A stretch of 64,000 nucleotides of DNA, from NCBI RefSeq assembly GCF_947489255.1, contig NZ_CANLCY010000002.1, positions 372,001 to 436,000 on the forward strand, in the 5' to 3' direction. This stretch comes from an uncultured Microbacterium sp. GTDB lineage: Bacteria > Actinomycetota > Actinomycetes > Actinomycetales > Microbacteriaceae. Below, one piece after another: positions 10,903 through 17,911 of the stretch (position 1 is its first letter; each line of letters begins with the position of its first letter). The notes below the pieces were generated by a model. That model was not told where the DNA came from. It did no database searches and was given only the letters and a program-made list of their open reading frames with translations. The translations under genes were made by a program, and so were the position numbers.

Positions 10903-12035
10903 GCACTTCCGAGACCCCAGAGACGCCCGCCCTGACCCGTCGTCAGCTGCGCGAGCTGCGTCAGACCGGCGCGACCCCGATCATCCCGCCGCAGCCCGAG
11001 GGCGAGCAGACCCCGGATGCCGAGACCTCCGCCCCCGCCGAGGTCATCGACGCGGTTCCCTCCGCCCCGACCGCCGCCGACGCCGCAGACGGATCCGCGG
11101 ACGACGAGGCCGCGGACGCGCCCGGCGAGGAGCACACCGCGGCAGAGGAGCACACCGCCGTAGAGGAGCGCGCCGCCGGCGAAGAGGCCGCAGACGAGTC
11201 CGGCGCGTCGGACGTCGCCGCGACCGAACCCGCTGTGGGCGACGAACCTGCCGCACCCGCGCTGCGCCCCGCCGTCTTCGACTCTCCCTTCACCGACGCG
11301 GGTGCCGAGTTCGGGGTGTCGGGTCTGACCCGTCGTCAGGCTCGCGCGCAGGAGAAGATCCGCACGGCGGCCGTTCCGATCATCAGCCCCGACCTGGAGC
11401 CTGCGCAGCCCCGCCAGGCCGCGTCTCCGGCCCCCTCCGCGGCGGAGCCCGTGCTCCCCGCGATCTTCCGTCCCGCCGCTGCCGACACCGGCGAGAGCCC
11501 CGTCACCGCGGCCGAAGAGGCGCCCGCGCCGTCGGTGGTCAACCCGGCCCTGGGCTCCGACCTGCTCGACGGACAGACGCCCGACATCAGCCTGCCGGCG
11601 TCGTTCGATCAGCTCATCTCGCGCAACACCGGTGCCACCGGCACCGTCTCGACCCCGAACGCGTTGATCCTGTCGCAGACCCCCACCGGCGTTCCGCTGG
11701 TGGGTCCGATCAACGGCACGGGCGAGATCATGATCACCGGCACCTTCCCGCTCCCCGAGGGGCTCGGATCGGTCGGACACGCACCCGGCACCACCGACGG
11801 CCGTGACGCCGACGCGGTGCTCCTCGACGGCGAGCTCCCGCCCGCCTCGTCCCCCACGCCGATCGCCGCCAGCGCCGCGATCAGCACCGTCAAGCAACCG
11901 GGCGAGATCATTCGCCCACCGGCGCCCGAGAAGGGGAGCAAGCTCCTCGTCGGCCTCATCATCACGACCGGCGCGCTCGCGCTGGCGGTGGCCGTCACTC
12001 TCGTGCTCGCCTTCACGACAGGAGTCTTCCGATGA
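10899..12035 (+). CDS. Ala/Pro/Glu-rich protein with one C-terminal membrane helix
   Basis: A 378-residue protein of unknown function. Two related motifs, [18 protein letters not shown] (12-29) and [20 protein letters not shown] (about 147-166), flank a low-complexity acidic Ala/Glu stretch. A conserved-looking block ([19 protein letters not shown]) precedes a single transmembrane helix near the C-terminus (about 350-373, [20 protein letters not shown]). The long part should lie on the cytoplasmic side, but topology is not certain. It overlaps both nadD and rsfS by 4 bases. Such proteins between nadD and rsfS appear to be typical of Microbacteriaceae. Confidence 0.75.
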   Translation: MSTSETPETPALTRRQLRELRQTGATPIIPPQPEGEQTPDAETSAPAEVIDAVPSAPTAADAADGSADDEAADAPGEEHTAAEEHTAVEERAAGEEAADESGASDVAATEPAVGDEPAAPALRPAVFDSPFTDAGAEFGVSGLTRRQARAQEKIRTAAVPIISPDLEPAQPRQAASPAPSAAEPVLPAIFRPAAADTGESPVTAAEEAPAPSVVNPALGSDLLDGQTPDISLPASFDQLISRNTGATGTVSTPNALILSQTPTGVPLVGPINGTGEIMITGTFPLPEGLGSVGHAPGTTDGRDADAVLLDGELPPASSPTPIAASAAISTVKQPGEIIRPPAPEKGSKLLVGLIITTGALALAVAVTLVLAFTTGVFR

Positions 12036-12412
12036 CAGCCACCGACAACGGGCGGGAGATGGCGCGGATCGCCGCTCTCGCCGCCGACTCCAAGAGCGGC
12101 GATGACATCGTCGCCCTCGACGTGTCCGAGCCCCTTCCCCTCGTCGACGTGTTCCTGCTCGTCACCGGTCGCAACGAGCGCAACGTCGCGGCGATCGCCG
12201 ACGAGGTCGAGGAGAAAATGCTCGAGGCCGGTCACAAGCGCCTGCGCCGCGAGGGTCGCCAGGAATCGCGCTGGGTCCTGCTCGACTTCGGCGATCTGGT
12301 CGTGCACGTGTTCCACGAGGAGGAGCGCGTCTACTACGGTCTCGAGCGCCTGTGGAAGGACTGCCCGGTCATCCCGATCGAGCTGCCCACGCCCGCGAAC
12401 GCGCCCGAGTAA
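12032..12412 (+). CDS. rsfS: Ribosomal silencing factor RsfS
   Basis: A 126-residue protein that binds L14 on the 50S subunit and blocks subunit joining when nutrients are low. Motifs seen: DIVALDVSEPLPLVDVFLLV, TGRNERNVAAIADEVEE, the RREGRQESRWVLLDFGDLVVHVF core and the EERVYYGLERLWKDC helix. Coupled to the upstream gene by an ATGA overlap, and last gene before a terminator-like hairpin. Confidence 0.95.
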   Translation: MTATDNGREMARIAALAADSKSGDDIVALDVSEPLPLVDVFLLVTGRNERNVAAIADEVEEKMLEAGHKRLRREGRQESRWVLLDFGDLVVHVFHEEERVYYGLERLWKDCPVIPIELPTPANAPE

Positions 12413-12424
12413 CGACGCCCTCCA

Positions 12425-12456
12425 GAACGCCCTCTGCCGCCCAGCAGGGGGCGTTC
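12425..12456 (+). terminator. Terminator-like hairpin after rsfS
   Basis: GAACGCCC-t-CTGC (12425-12437) pairs with GCAG-g-GGGCGTTC (12444-12456). Only TCGT follows, so the U tract is weak. Confidence 0.7.
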
Positions 12457-12836
12457 TCGTATGCCCGGGGCGGGCGCCCTCCCGTGCGTCCCGAGCGGCC
12501 CCGGTCGGCATCCGTTCACCGGATCCGGAGGGTGGCGCGGGATTCGGATGCCGGGAGCGCATCGACCCGGTTCTGGGGTGGTTTTCCGGTTCTGGGGCGG
12601 CGATCCGCATCTACGGGGCACAGAACGCGGGGCACAGAACGCGAGGCGCCGAATCGACCGTAAAGCAGCGCCGGGTCGACCGTGAGGCGCCGGGTCGGCC
12701 GCGGAGGCGCTGCGGATGGCATCCTGCTCGCAAGAGGGATCCTGCATCAGGGGCAGGGGACTGACCGCGCGGGTCCCGGTGGAGTCACCCGAAGGCACGG
12801 CCGGGAGGGCGACACGACGACGCCGCCGGAACGACG
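12457..12836. other. Non-coding stretch with short duplicated words
   Basis: No gene is supported here. GGTTCTGGGGYGG occurs twice (12569-12581 and 12588-12600) and GGGGCACAGAACGC is a perfect tandem pair (12615-12628 and 12629-12642). The short open frames have atypical composition and no homology I recognise. It may be degraded sequence. Confidence 0.5.
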
Positions 12837-12862
12837 AAAGCCCCCGCCGAAGCGGGGGCTTT
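12837..12862 (-). terminator. Terminator after tRNA-Ala
   Basis: On the minus strand AAAGCCCCCGC, a TTCG loop and GCGGGGGCTTT form a perfect 11-bp stem, about 10 bases beyond the tRNA 3' end and followed by TCGTCGTT. Confidence 0.8.
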
Positions 12863-12872
12863 CTCAACCGGG

Positions 12873-12945
12873 TGGACCTGAGGGGACTCGAACCCCTGAC
12901 CCCCTGCATGCCATGCAGGTGCGCTACCAGCTGCGCCACAGGCCC
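12873..12945 (-). tRNA. tRNA-Ala (GGC anticodon)
   Basis: A 73-base cloverleaf on the minus strand. The acceptor arm GGGCCTG/CAGGTCC has one G-U pair; the D arm is GCGC-AGCTGGTA-GCGC; the anticodon stem CCTGC/GCAGG encloses loop ATGGCAT with GGC; the T arm is AGGGG-TTCGAGT-CCCCT with discriminator A. CC follows at 12871-12872, so a CCA end is not fully encoded. A hairpin terminator lies just downstream. Confidence 0.95.
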
Positions 12946-12987
12946 GTGTTTTTTGTTTTCCGCCCCGTTTGAGGCAACTCCATGAGC

Positions 12988-13899
12988 TTACAACACGGAT
13001 CGCAGACGAGGAAAATCGACGCCGCCGGGCGTGTCGTCGGGCGAGGTCACGGCAGCCAGCAGACGGTCTCGCAACTCCTGCCCGCGGGCGCTGAGCGCTC
13101 GCTGGCGGGCGACGTATTCGGCTTTGCCCTCCGGGGTTTCGATGGCTACCGCCCCATAGCCCCAGTCGGTCAGGTCGTACGGCGACGCTTCCATGTCGAG
13201 CGTGCGGATGTCGCGGGCGAGCTCGAACGCGTCGAGAAGAACGGTGCCGGGAACGAGGGGCCCGAGCTTGACGGCCCACTTGTAGACGTCCATCCCGGCG
13301 TGCAGGCAGCCCGGTTGCTCCCACGCCGCCTGGTCGTCGCGCCGCAGCGACGTGCGGTTGAGGGGCACGGCATCGGGGGTGAAGAAGCGGAACGCGTCGA
13401 AGTGGGTGCACTTGAGCTCGTGCGCGTCGACCACCGCATCCGTCCCCGCTCGGCCCAGGCGCAGCGGCACGGCGTGGCGTACCTCGTCGACGCGGTAGGC
13501 CATCGCCCATTCGTGCAGACCGAAGCACCCGAACTGCGCGGGACGATCGCGCGTCGCGCGCAGCAGGTTCACGATGCCGCGGTACATCGAGCCCTTCTCC
13601 GAACGGAAGGCGGCGGCATCCACCCGCACATCGTCGCCGTCGGCGCGGTACCAGCGCCAGTCGACGCGTTCGGTCGCACCGCGCAGCGTGATACCGGGAC
13701 CGGGATGCCACCGCCGGAGGATCGCGGGCTTGTACGAGTAGTACGTGAAGAGGAAGTCCTCCACGGGGTGCTTCTCGCCCCGGCTCGCCCGCGCTCGGTG
13801 CGCCGCGGTCAGCTCGTCGGCGCGCGCGACGTGGGCGCCGGCCATCGGCATCCACTCGTCGCGGGAGAGGACGCAGGGGGCGTCGAGCGTCAGGGTCAT
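12988..13899 (-). CDS. Conserved actinobacterial protein, called 3-methyladenine DNA glycosylase in relatives
   Basis: A 303-residue cytosolic protein starting MTLTLDAPCVLSRDEWMPMA. Conserved-looking blocks include SRGEKHPVEDFLFTYYSYKP, RRWHPGPGITL, FGCFGLHEWAMAY and EQPGCLHAGMDVYKWA. I recall this protein being named 3-methyladenine DNA glycosylase in related genomes, but I see no helix-hairpin-helix or AlkA/Tag/AAG active-site motif that proves it, so treat the name as provisional. Its ATG overlaps the stop of the abasic-site protein gene yedK by 4 bases. That pairing fits a base-excision role, but this is inference. Confidence 0.5.
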   Translation of the reverse strand: MTLTLDAPCVLSRDEWMPMAGAHVARADELTAAHRARASRGEKHPVEDFLFTYYSYKPAILRRWHPGPGITLRGATERVDWRWYRADGDDVRVDAAAFRSEKGSMYRGIVNLLRATRDRPAQFGCFGLHEWAMAYRVDEVRHAVPLRLGRAGTDAVVDAHELKCTHFDAFRFFTPDAVPLNRTSLRRDDQAAWEQPGCLHAGMDVYKWAVKLGPLVPGTVLLDAFELARDIRTLDMEASPYDLTDWGYGAVAIETPEGKAEYVARQRALSARGQELRDRLLAAVTSPDDTPGGVDFPRLRSVL

Positions 13900-14606
13900 C
13901 CGACCGGCTCGATGAGGTCGGGGGAGTCGTTGCGCACGTTGCCCACCGCTGCCGAGACGACGTGGTCGTCGAGCGTCTCGGCCACGTCGGGAGCGGCGTC
14001 GATCGCCGCGTCGAGGATGTCGCCGACGTTCTCGGTCGTGGGGTCGAGCCACGCGTCGGCGACGTCGGGGTCCATGAACAGCGGCATGCGGTCGTGGATC
14101 GAGCCGAGGCGGCCGATGGCGTCGCGCGTGAGGATCGTGCAGCTCAGCACCCAGCGCGCCGGGTCGTCGTCGGCGCGGGCGGGGTCTTTCCACCACTCGT
14201 AGAGGCCCGCGAAGAAGAGCGGCGATCCGTCGGCGGGGTGGATGTAGTGCGGCGTCTTCCCGGCGTCGGTGGTCTTCCACTCGTAGTAGCCGGATGCCGG
14301 GACGATGGCGCGGCGCTTGATGAGGGCGTTGCGGAACATCGGCTTGTCTTCGACCTCTTCGCTGCGGGCGTTGAAGGCGCGCGCGCCGATCTTCACGTCT
14401 TTCGCCCAGCCGGGAATGAGGCCCCAGCGCGCCACTTCGAGGCGGCGCACCGGTGGCTCGCTCTTGAGCGAATCGAGGACGATCGCCACCGGAGAGGTGG
14501 GCGCGATGTTGTACGACGGCCGAGGCAGTTCGTCGGCTTCGACGTCGACGCGCAGCACCCCCACGAGCTCACTGGCGACATTGGCCACGACGAATCGACC
14601 GCACAT
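13896..14606 (-). CDS. yedK: Abasic-site processing protein YedK (HMCES/SRAP family)
   Basis: A 236-residue SRAP-domain protein that crosslinks to abasic sites in single-stranded DNA through Cys2. The start is exactly MCGRFVV, so removal of Met1 exposes the catalytic Cys. Also present are YNIAPTSP (Asn of the active site), RWGLIPGWAKD, FNARSEEV, the SGYYEW glutamate and HDRMP histidine motifs. ATG 14606 has both a GGAGG-like stretch and, 6 bases upstream, a TACGGT -10-like box. The next gene starts inside its stop codon. Confidence 0.93.
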   Translation of the reverse strand: MCGRFVVANVASELVGVLRVDVEADELPRPSYNIAPTSPVAIVLDSLKSEPPVRRLEVARWGLIPGWAKDVKIGARAFNARSEEVEDKPMFRNALIKRRAIVPASGYYEWKTTDAGKTPHYIHPADGSPLFFAGLYEWWKDPARADDDPARWVLSCTILTRDAIGRLGSIHDRMPLFMDPDVADAWLDPTTENVGDILDAAIDAAPDVAETLDDHVVSAAVGNVRNDSPDLIEPVG

Positions 14607-14612
14607 GCCTCC

Positions 14613-14618
14613 ACCGTA
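14613..14618 (-). promoter_or_regulatory. -10 box before yedK
   Basis: TACGGT on the minus strand, 6 bases before ATG 14606, matching the leaderless spacing seen elsewhere in the window. The 6-base spacer GGAGGC could also serve as a ribosome site, so leaderless status is unsure. Confidence 0.4.
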
Positions 14619-14670
14619 CGCGGCCCCTCCGACATCGGCGCGTCCGTCGCCGTCGGCCGCGCGTCGCCCA

Positions 14671-14796
14671 GCGCAACCTCGGCGCTCAGCGCGACATCAG
14701 CGATTCACGTGATTCCGACGTCTCACGCACCCTCGGGATGAGCGCAACCTCGGTGTACGCAGCCTCACCCCGAGGGAGCGGGGTTCGCGCTGAGCG
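14671..14796. repeat. Composite intergenic repeat with nested palindromes
   Basis: GCGCAACCTCGG occurs at 14671-14682 and 14742-14753. A 12-bp inverted repeat CGCTCAGCGCGA (14683-14694) and TCGCGCTGAGCG (14785-14796) encloses a second one, CCCTCGGG (14730-14737) with CCCGAGGG near 14769-14776. No gene fits. It separates app1 from yedK on the same strand. Confidence 0.6.
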
Positions 14797-14846
14797 TGCG
14801 CGAATCACCGAAGTTGTGTGCGGCATGGGCCGCACGGCATCCGGGA

Positions 14847-15878
14847 TCAGGCGTTGCGCGAGATGACGCCCACGTCTTCGAGCCGATCGAGCAGGGCCGC
14901 GCCGTCCGAGCCGGTGACCCAGGGCACCTCGGCCGCCGAGTGGTCGTCGACGACGGTGCGACCTCCGGCGAGCACGGCCTCGGCGGGCAGCAGGCGGCGG
15001 ATGGCGACGGCCTCGACGTTCCGCGGGTGCTCGATCGCGAAACCGGTGTAGATCGCGTCGTCGTGCTGTCCGTCGTCCCCGACGAGCAGCCACTTCACCT
15101 GCGGGAACTCGGCCGCGAGGCGGCGGAGGTTCAGTTCTTTGTGGTCGCGGCCGCTGCGGAACCAGCGATCGTGCGTCGGACCCCAGTCGGTGAGCAGGAA
15201 CGAACCCGCCGGGAACAGGTGTCGACGCATGAAGCGCGTCAGCGTGGGTGCGACGTTCCATGCCCCGGTGGAGAGGTAGACGACGGGCGTGCCCGGGTGC
15301 TCACGTGTGAGGCGCTCGAGCATGACCGCCATTCCGGGGACGGGCTGCCGCGCGTGCTCGTCGACGACGAACGAGTTCCAGGCGGCCAGCAGGGGACGGG
15401 GGAGAGCGGTGACCATGACGGTGTCGTCGATGTCGCTGACGACGCCGAACCGGACGTCGGACCCGACGACGAAGACGCGGGTCTCGGCGGGATCGCTGCC
15501 CTCGACCGACATCGTGATGCTCTGCCACCCGGGCTTCAGCGTCGCCGGGAGCTTCGCGTCGATGACCCCTCCGCGGTCGGCGGCGACCTGGTGGGTCACC
15601 CCATCGATCACGACCGTGACGTGCGCGAACCCCACCGGGACCGCGGCGAAGCTCCGCCACCCGCGCAGGCTCTCGAGCTCACCCGTGGAGGTGCGCTTCG
15701 TGGGCGGCGCGATCAGGACGCGGCCGAGGACGCGCACCCACTCCTCCGTGCCGTAGCCGGGGAAGCCGGTGACGGCCGGACGGAGGCCGCGGGCGCGGGC
15801 GCGTCGTTCGCGCCAGCGGTGGAAGCGGCGCTCCAGTCGGGCGAACCAGAGCACTTTGGCGCGAGGATTACGAGGCAT
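14847..15878 (-). CDS. App1-type phosphatase domain protein (DUF2183)
   Basis: A 343-residue protein with a basic N-terminus, a beta-rich middle region (about 75-140) and a C-terminal HAD-like phosphatase domain. The nucleophile motif DIDDT is at 149-153 (VVSDIDDTVMVT), with the later STGAWNV, LTDWGPTHDRWFRSG and LLVGDDGQHD segments matching HAD motifs II to IV. Yeast App1 is a phosphatidate phosphatase; bacterial members have unproven substrates, possibly lipid phosphates. It starts 5 bases after the dedA stop, so the two membrane/lipid-linked genes form an operon. Confidence 0.85.
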   Translation of the reverse strand: MPRNPRAKVLWFARLERRFHRWRERRARARGLRPAVTGFPGYGTEEWVRVLGRVLIAPPTKRTSTGELESLRGWRSFAAVPVGFAHVTVVIDGVTHQVAADRGGVIDAKLPATLKPGWQSITMSVEGSDPAETRVFVVGSDVRFGVVSDIDDTVMVTALPRPLLAAWNSFVVDEHARQPVPGMAVMLERLTREHPGTPVVYLSTGAWNVAPTLTRFMRRHLFPAGSFLLTDWGPTHDRWFRSGRDHKELNLRRLAAEFPQVKWLLVGDDGQHDDAIYTGFAIEHPRNVEAVAIRRLLPAEAVLAGGRTVVDDHSAAEVPWVTGSDGAALLDRLEDVGVISRNA

Positions 15879-15883
15879 CCGCC

Positions 15884-16564
15884 TCAGTCTTTCACGTCGC
15901 CGTCCGCGGATTCGAGGATCTGGTCGTCATCTGCCAGGTGACGGCGTTCCATCCGTTCGATGACCTTCTTGCCGACGAAGACGAGCACGAGGAAGACGAC
16001 GAGGATGCCGACGAAGACATAGCCGGCGTAGTGGATCTGATCGCTGAGTTCGCGATACGTCCCCGCCGCTCCCGCCGCGACCGTGACGTACAGGCTCGCC
16101 CAGACGACGCACGCGGGGGTCGTCCACGCGAGGAAACGGCGGTAGCTGTACCCGCTCATCCCCACCGTGAGAGGGACGAGGGAGTGCAGCACGGGCAGGA
16201 AGCGCGACAGGAAGATCGCCGGACCCCCGCGTCGGCGCAGGTAGCGGTCGGCGCGGTCCCAGTTGCGTTCGCCCAGCTTCTGCCCGAGCCGCGACGCCCG
16301 GATGCGCGGTCCGAAGTAGCGACCGAGCCAGAAGCCGAGGCTCTCGCCGATGAGCGCCCCCACCACGATCGCGGCGGCGAGTACGACACCCTCCACGGGG
16401 GAGGCGACGGCGGTGCCGGCGACGATGACCATCGTGTCGCCGGGGACGACGAGACCGACCAGCACGCTCGTTTCGAGCATGACCGCGAGACCGGCGATGA
16501 CCGTGCGCAACACGGGGTCGACGTTCTGGACGACGTCGAGCAGCCACGTGAGGATCTCGTTCAC
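15884..16564 (-). CDS. DedA family membrane protein
   Basis: A 226-residue polytopic inner-membrane protein of the DedA/SNARE-associated group, now linked to lipid (undecaprenyl phosphate or phospholipid) flipping. Features: LETSVLVGLVVPGDTMVIVAGT, GESLGFWLGRYFGPRI, and the amphipathic FLSRFLPVLHSLVPLTVGMSGYSYRRF segment with the conserved F/Y-x-x-R and G-x-x-x-M-x-x patterns. Three or more hydrophobic helices are clear. The start GTG 16564 has no space for a ribosome site and lies 7 bases after TAGGCT, so a leaderless mRNA is likely. It shares a bidirectional promoter region with pabB. Confidence 0.88.
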   Translation of the reverse strand: MNEILTWLLDVVQNVDPVLRTVIAGLAVMLETSVLVGLVVPGDTMVIVAGTAVASPVEGVVLAAAIVVGALIGESLGFWLGRYFGPRIRASRLGQKLGERNWDRADRYLRRRGGPAIFLSRFLPVLHSLVPLTVGMSGYSYRRFLAWTTPACVVWASLYVTVAAGAAGTYRELSDQIHYAGYVFVGILVVFLVLVFVGKKVIERMERRHLADDDQILESADGDVKD

Positions 16565-16571
16565 CTCCCTC

Positions 16572-16600
16572 AGCCTAGAGCCGCTCGTCGCGCCTAGCCT
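16572..16600. promoter_or_regulatory. Divergent, interlocked promoter of dedA and pabB
   Basis: TAGGCT on the minus strand (16572-16577) and TAGCCT on the plus strand (16595-16600) lie 7 and 6 bases before the divergent GTG starts at 16564 and 16607. Exactly 17 bases separate the two hexamers, so each -10 sits where the -35 of the other should be. The two promoters should compete for polymerase. Confidence 0.55.
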
Positions 16601-16606
16601 GGGAGC

Positions 16607-17845
16607 GTGCCCGACTCCGCCTCTCCATTCACCCGACACGGCTGGGTCGACCCCGAAGCGGCCTTCGTCGATCTCTTCGCCGCGTCCGCCCACGCGTTCT
16701 GGCTCGACGCCGGAGCCGACGCCCGGACGGGGTGGAGCTGGATGGGGACGGGGCGCCCGGCAGACGAGTCCGTGAGCACCCGCGTCGACGCGACGGGGCC
16801 GCGCGCCGGCGACGACCGGACCGGGGCGTTCCGGGGCGGCTGGGTGGGCTGGCGCGCGTACGAGGGCGATTCCGCGTGGATGCGCGTCGATTCGTTCCTC
16901 GCCTTCGACCATGCCGCGCGACGCGTGCTCGTGTACGGCGACGCGGTGTCTCCGGAGCGTCTCGCGGCCGTGACCCCCGCGGCGCCGGTGCCCGACGCGC
17001 CGGCCCGGGGCACGGCATCCGCCCGCGTCTCACCCGATCGGTACGCCGAACTCATCGAGGCGTGTCGCGAGCGCATTCGCGAGGGCGACGCGTACCAGCT
17101 GTGCCTCACCACCCGATTCACCGTGCCGGGGGCGATCGACGCGCTCGACGTGTTCCGGCGCCTGCGCCGCGCGTCGGGGTCGCACCACGCCGGGTTCCTG
17201 CGCCAGGGCGGCACGGCCCTCGCGAGCGTGTCGCCCGAGCGCTTCCTGACCGTCCGCGACGGCCACGTGCACACGCACCCGATCAAGGGGACGCGGCGAC
17301 GCGCCGCCGACGCCGAGACCGACCGCGCATTGGCCGAAGAGCTGCGGACGGATGCCAAGGAACGCGCCGAGAACGTCATGATCGTCGACCTCATGCGTAA
17401 CGACCTGTCGCAGGTGTGCGAACCGTCGACGGTCGGGGTCGATCGCCTCCTCGAGGTGGAGACGTATCCGAGCGTGCACCAGCTCGTGAGCGAGGTGTCG
17501 GGGAGGCTGCTGCCCGGCACGACGATCGGCGAGCTGCTCTCGGCGGCGTTCCCCGCGGGCAGCATGACCGGGGCGCCGAAGGCGTCGGCGATGGAGATCC
17601 TCGCCGGCCTCGAGGCGGCGCCCCGCGGCGTCTATTCCGGAACGTTCGGCTGGATCGGCGACGACGGCTCCGCCGACCTCGCCATGGTCATCCGCAGCGT
17701 CGTCGTCGAGCCGGATGCCGCCTGGGTCGGCGCCGGAGGGGGGATCACGTGGCGGTCGGTCGCGGCATCCGAGGTCGCTGAGGTGGGGCTGAAGGCGCGC
17801 GCACCGCTCGCGGCTCTGGGCGCCGATGTCCCGCCCGGGTGGTGA
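16607..17845 (+). CDS. pabB: Aminodeoxychorismate synthase component I
   Basis: A 412-residue chorismate-utilising enzyme that forms 4-amino-4-deoxychorismate for folate. The motif PIKGT at 225-229 carries the Lys typical of PabB, where anthranilate synthase TrpE has Ala (PIAGT). DAYQLCLTTRF, SPERFL, ERAENVMIVDLMRNDL, FPAGSMTGAPK and the C-terminal GAGGGI motif complete the active site. No glutaminase domain or pabA/pabC lies next to it. The start GTG is 6 bases after TAGCCT, without a ribosome site. Confidence 0.9.
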   Translation: MPDSASPFTRHGWVDPEAAFVDLFAASAHAFWLDAGADARTGWSWMGTGRPADESVSTRVDATGPRAGDDRTGAFRGGWVGWRAYEGDSAWMRVDSFLAFDHAARRVLVYGDAVSPERLAAVTPAAPVPDAPARGTASARVSPDRYAELIEACRERIREGDAYQLCLTTRFTVPGAIDALDVFRRLRRASGSHHAGFLRQGGTALASVSPERFLTVRDGHVHTHPIKGTRRRAADAETDRALAEELRTDAKERAENVMIVDLMRNDLSQVCEPSTVGVDRLLEVETYPSVHQLVSEVSGRLLPGTTIGELLSAAFPAGSMTGAPKASAMEILAGLEAAPRGVYSGTFGWIGDDGSADLAMVIRSVVVEPDAAWVGAGGGITWRSVAASEVAEVGLKARAPLAALGADVPPGW

Positions 17846-17857
17846 CGCGCGGTCCGA

Positions 17858-17886
17858 TAGCCTGGGAGGAGGCCCTCGCGGCCTCC
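17858..17886 (+). promoter_or_regulatory. -10 box and hairpin before leuS
   Basis: TAGCCT (17858-17863) is followed by the perfect hairpin GGAGGCC (17868-17874) and GGCCTCC (17880-17886). The hairpin could end the pabB transcript or form the start of the leuS leader. No T-box specifier or T-box sequence is seen. Confidence 0.45.
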
Positions 17887-17911
17887 CCGACCTTCACGAT
17901 TGGCTTCACCC

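Noticed and set aside
12457..12836. Small genes in the rsfS-tRNA gap
   Set aside because: The candidates have no ribosome site, no recognisable motif and conflict with the duplicated words and terminator.
16607..17845. TrpE (anthranilate synthase component I)
   Set aside because: The PIKGT motif with Lys points to PabB; TrpE would have PIAGT, and no trp genes are adjacent.
17858..17911. T-box riboswitch before leuS
   Set aside because: The leader is too short and lacks the T-box sequence; only one hairpin is present.
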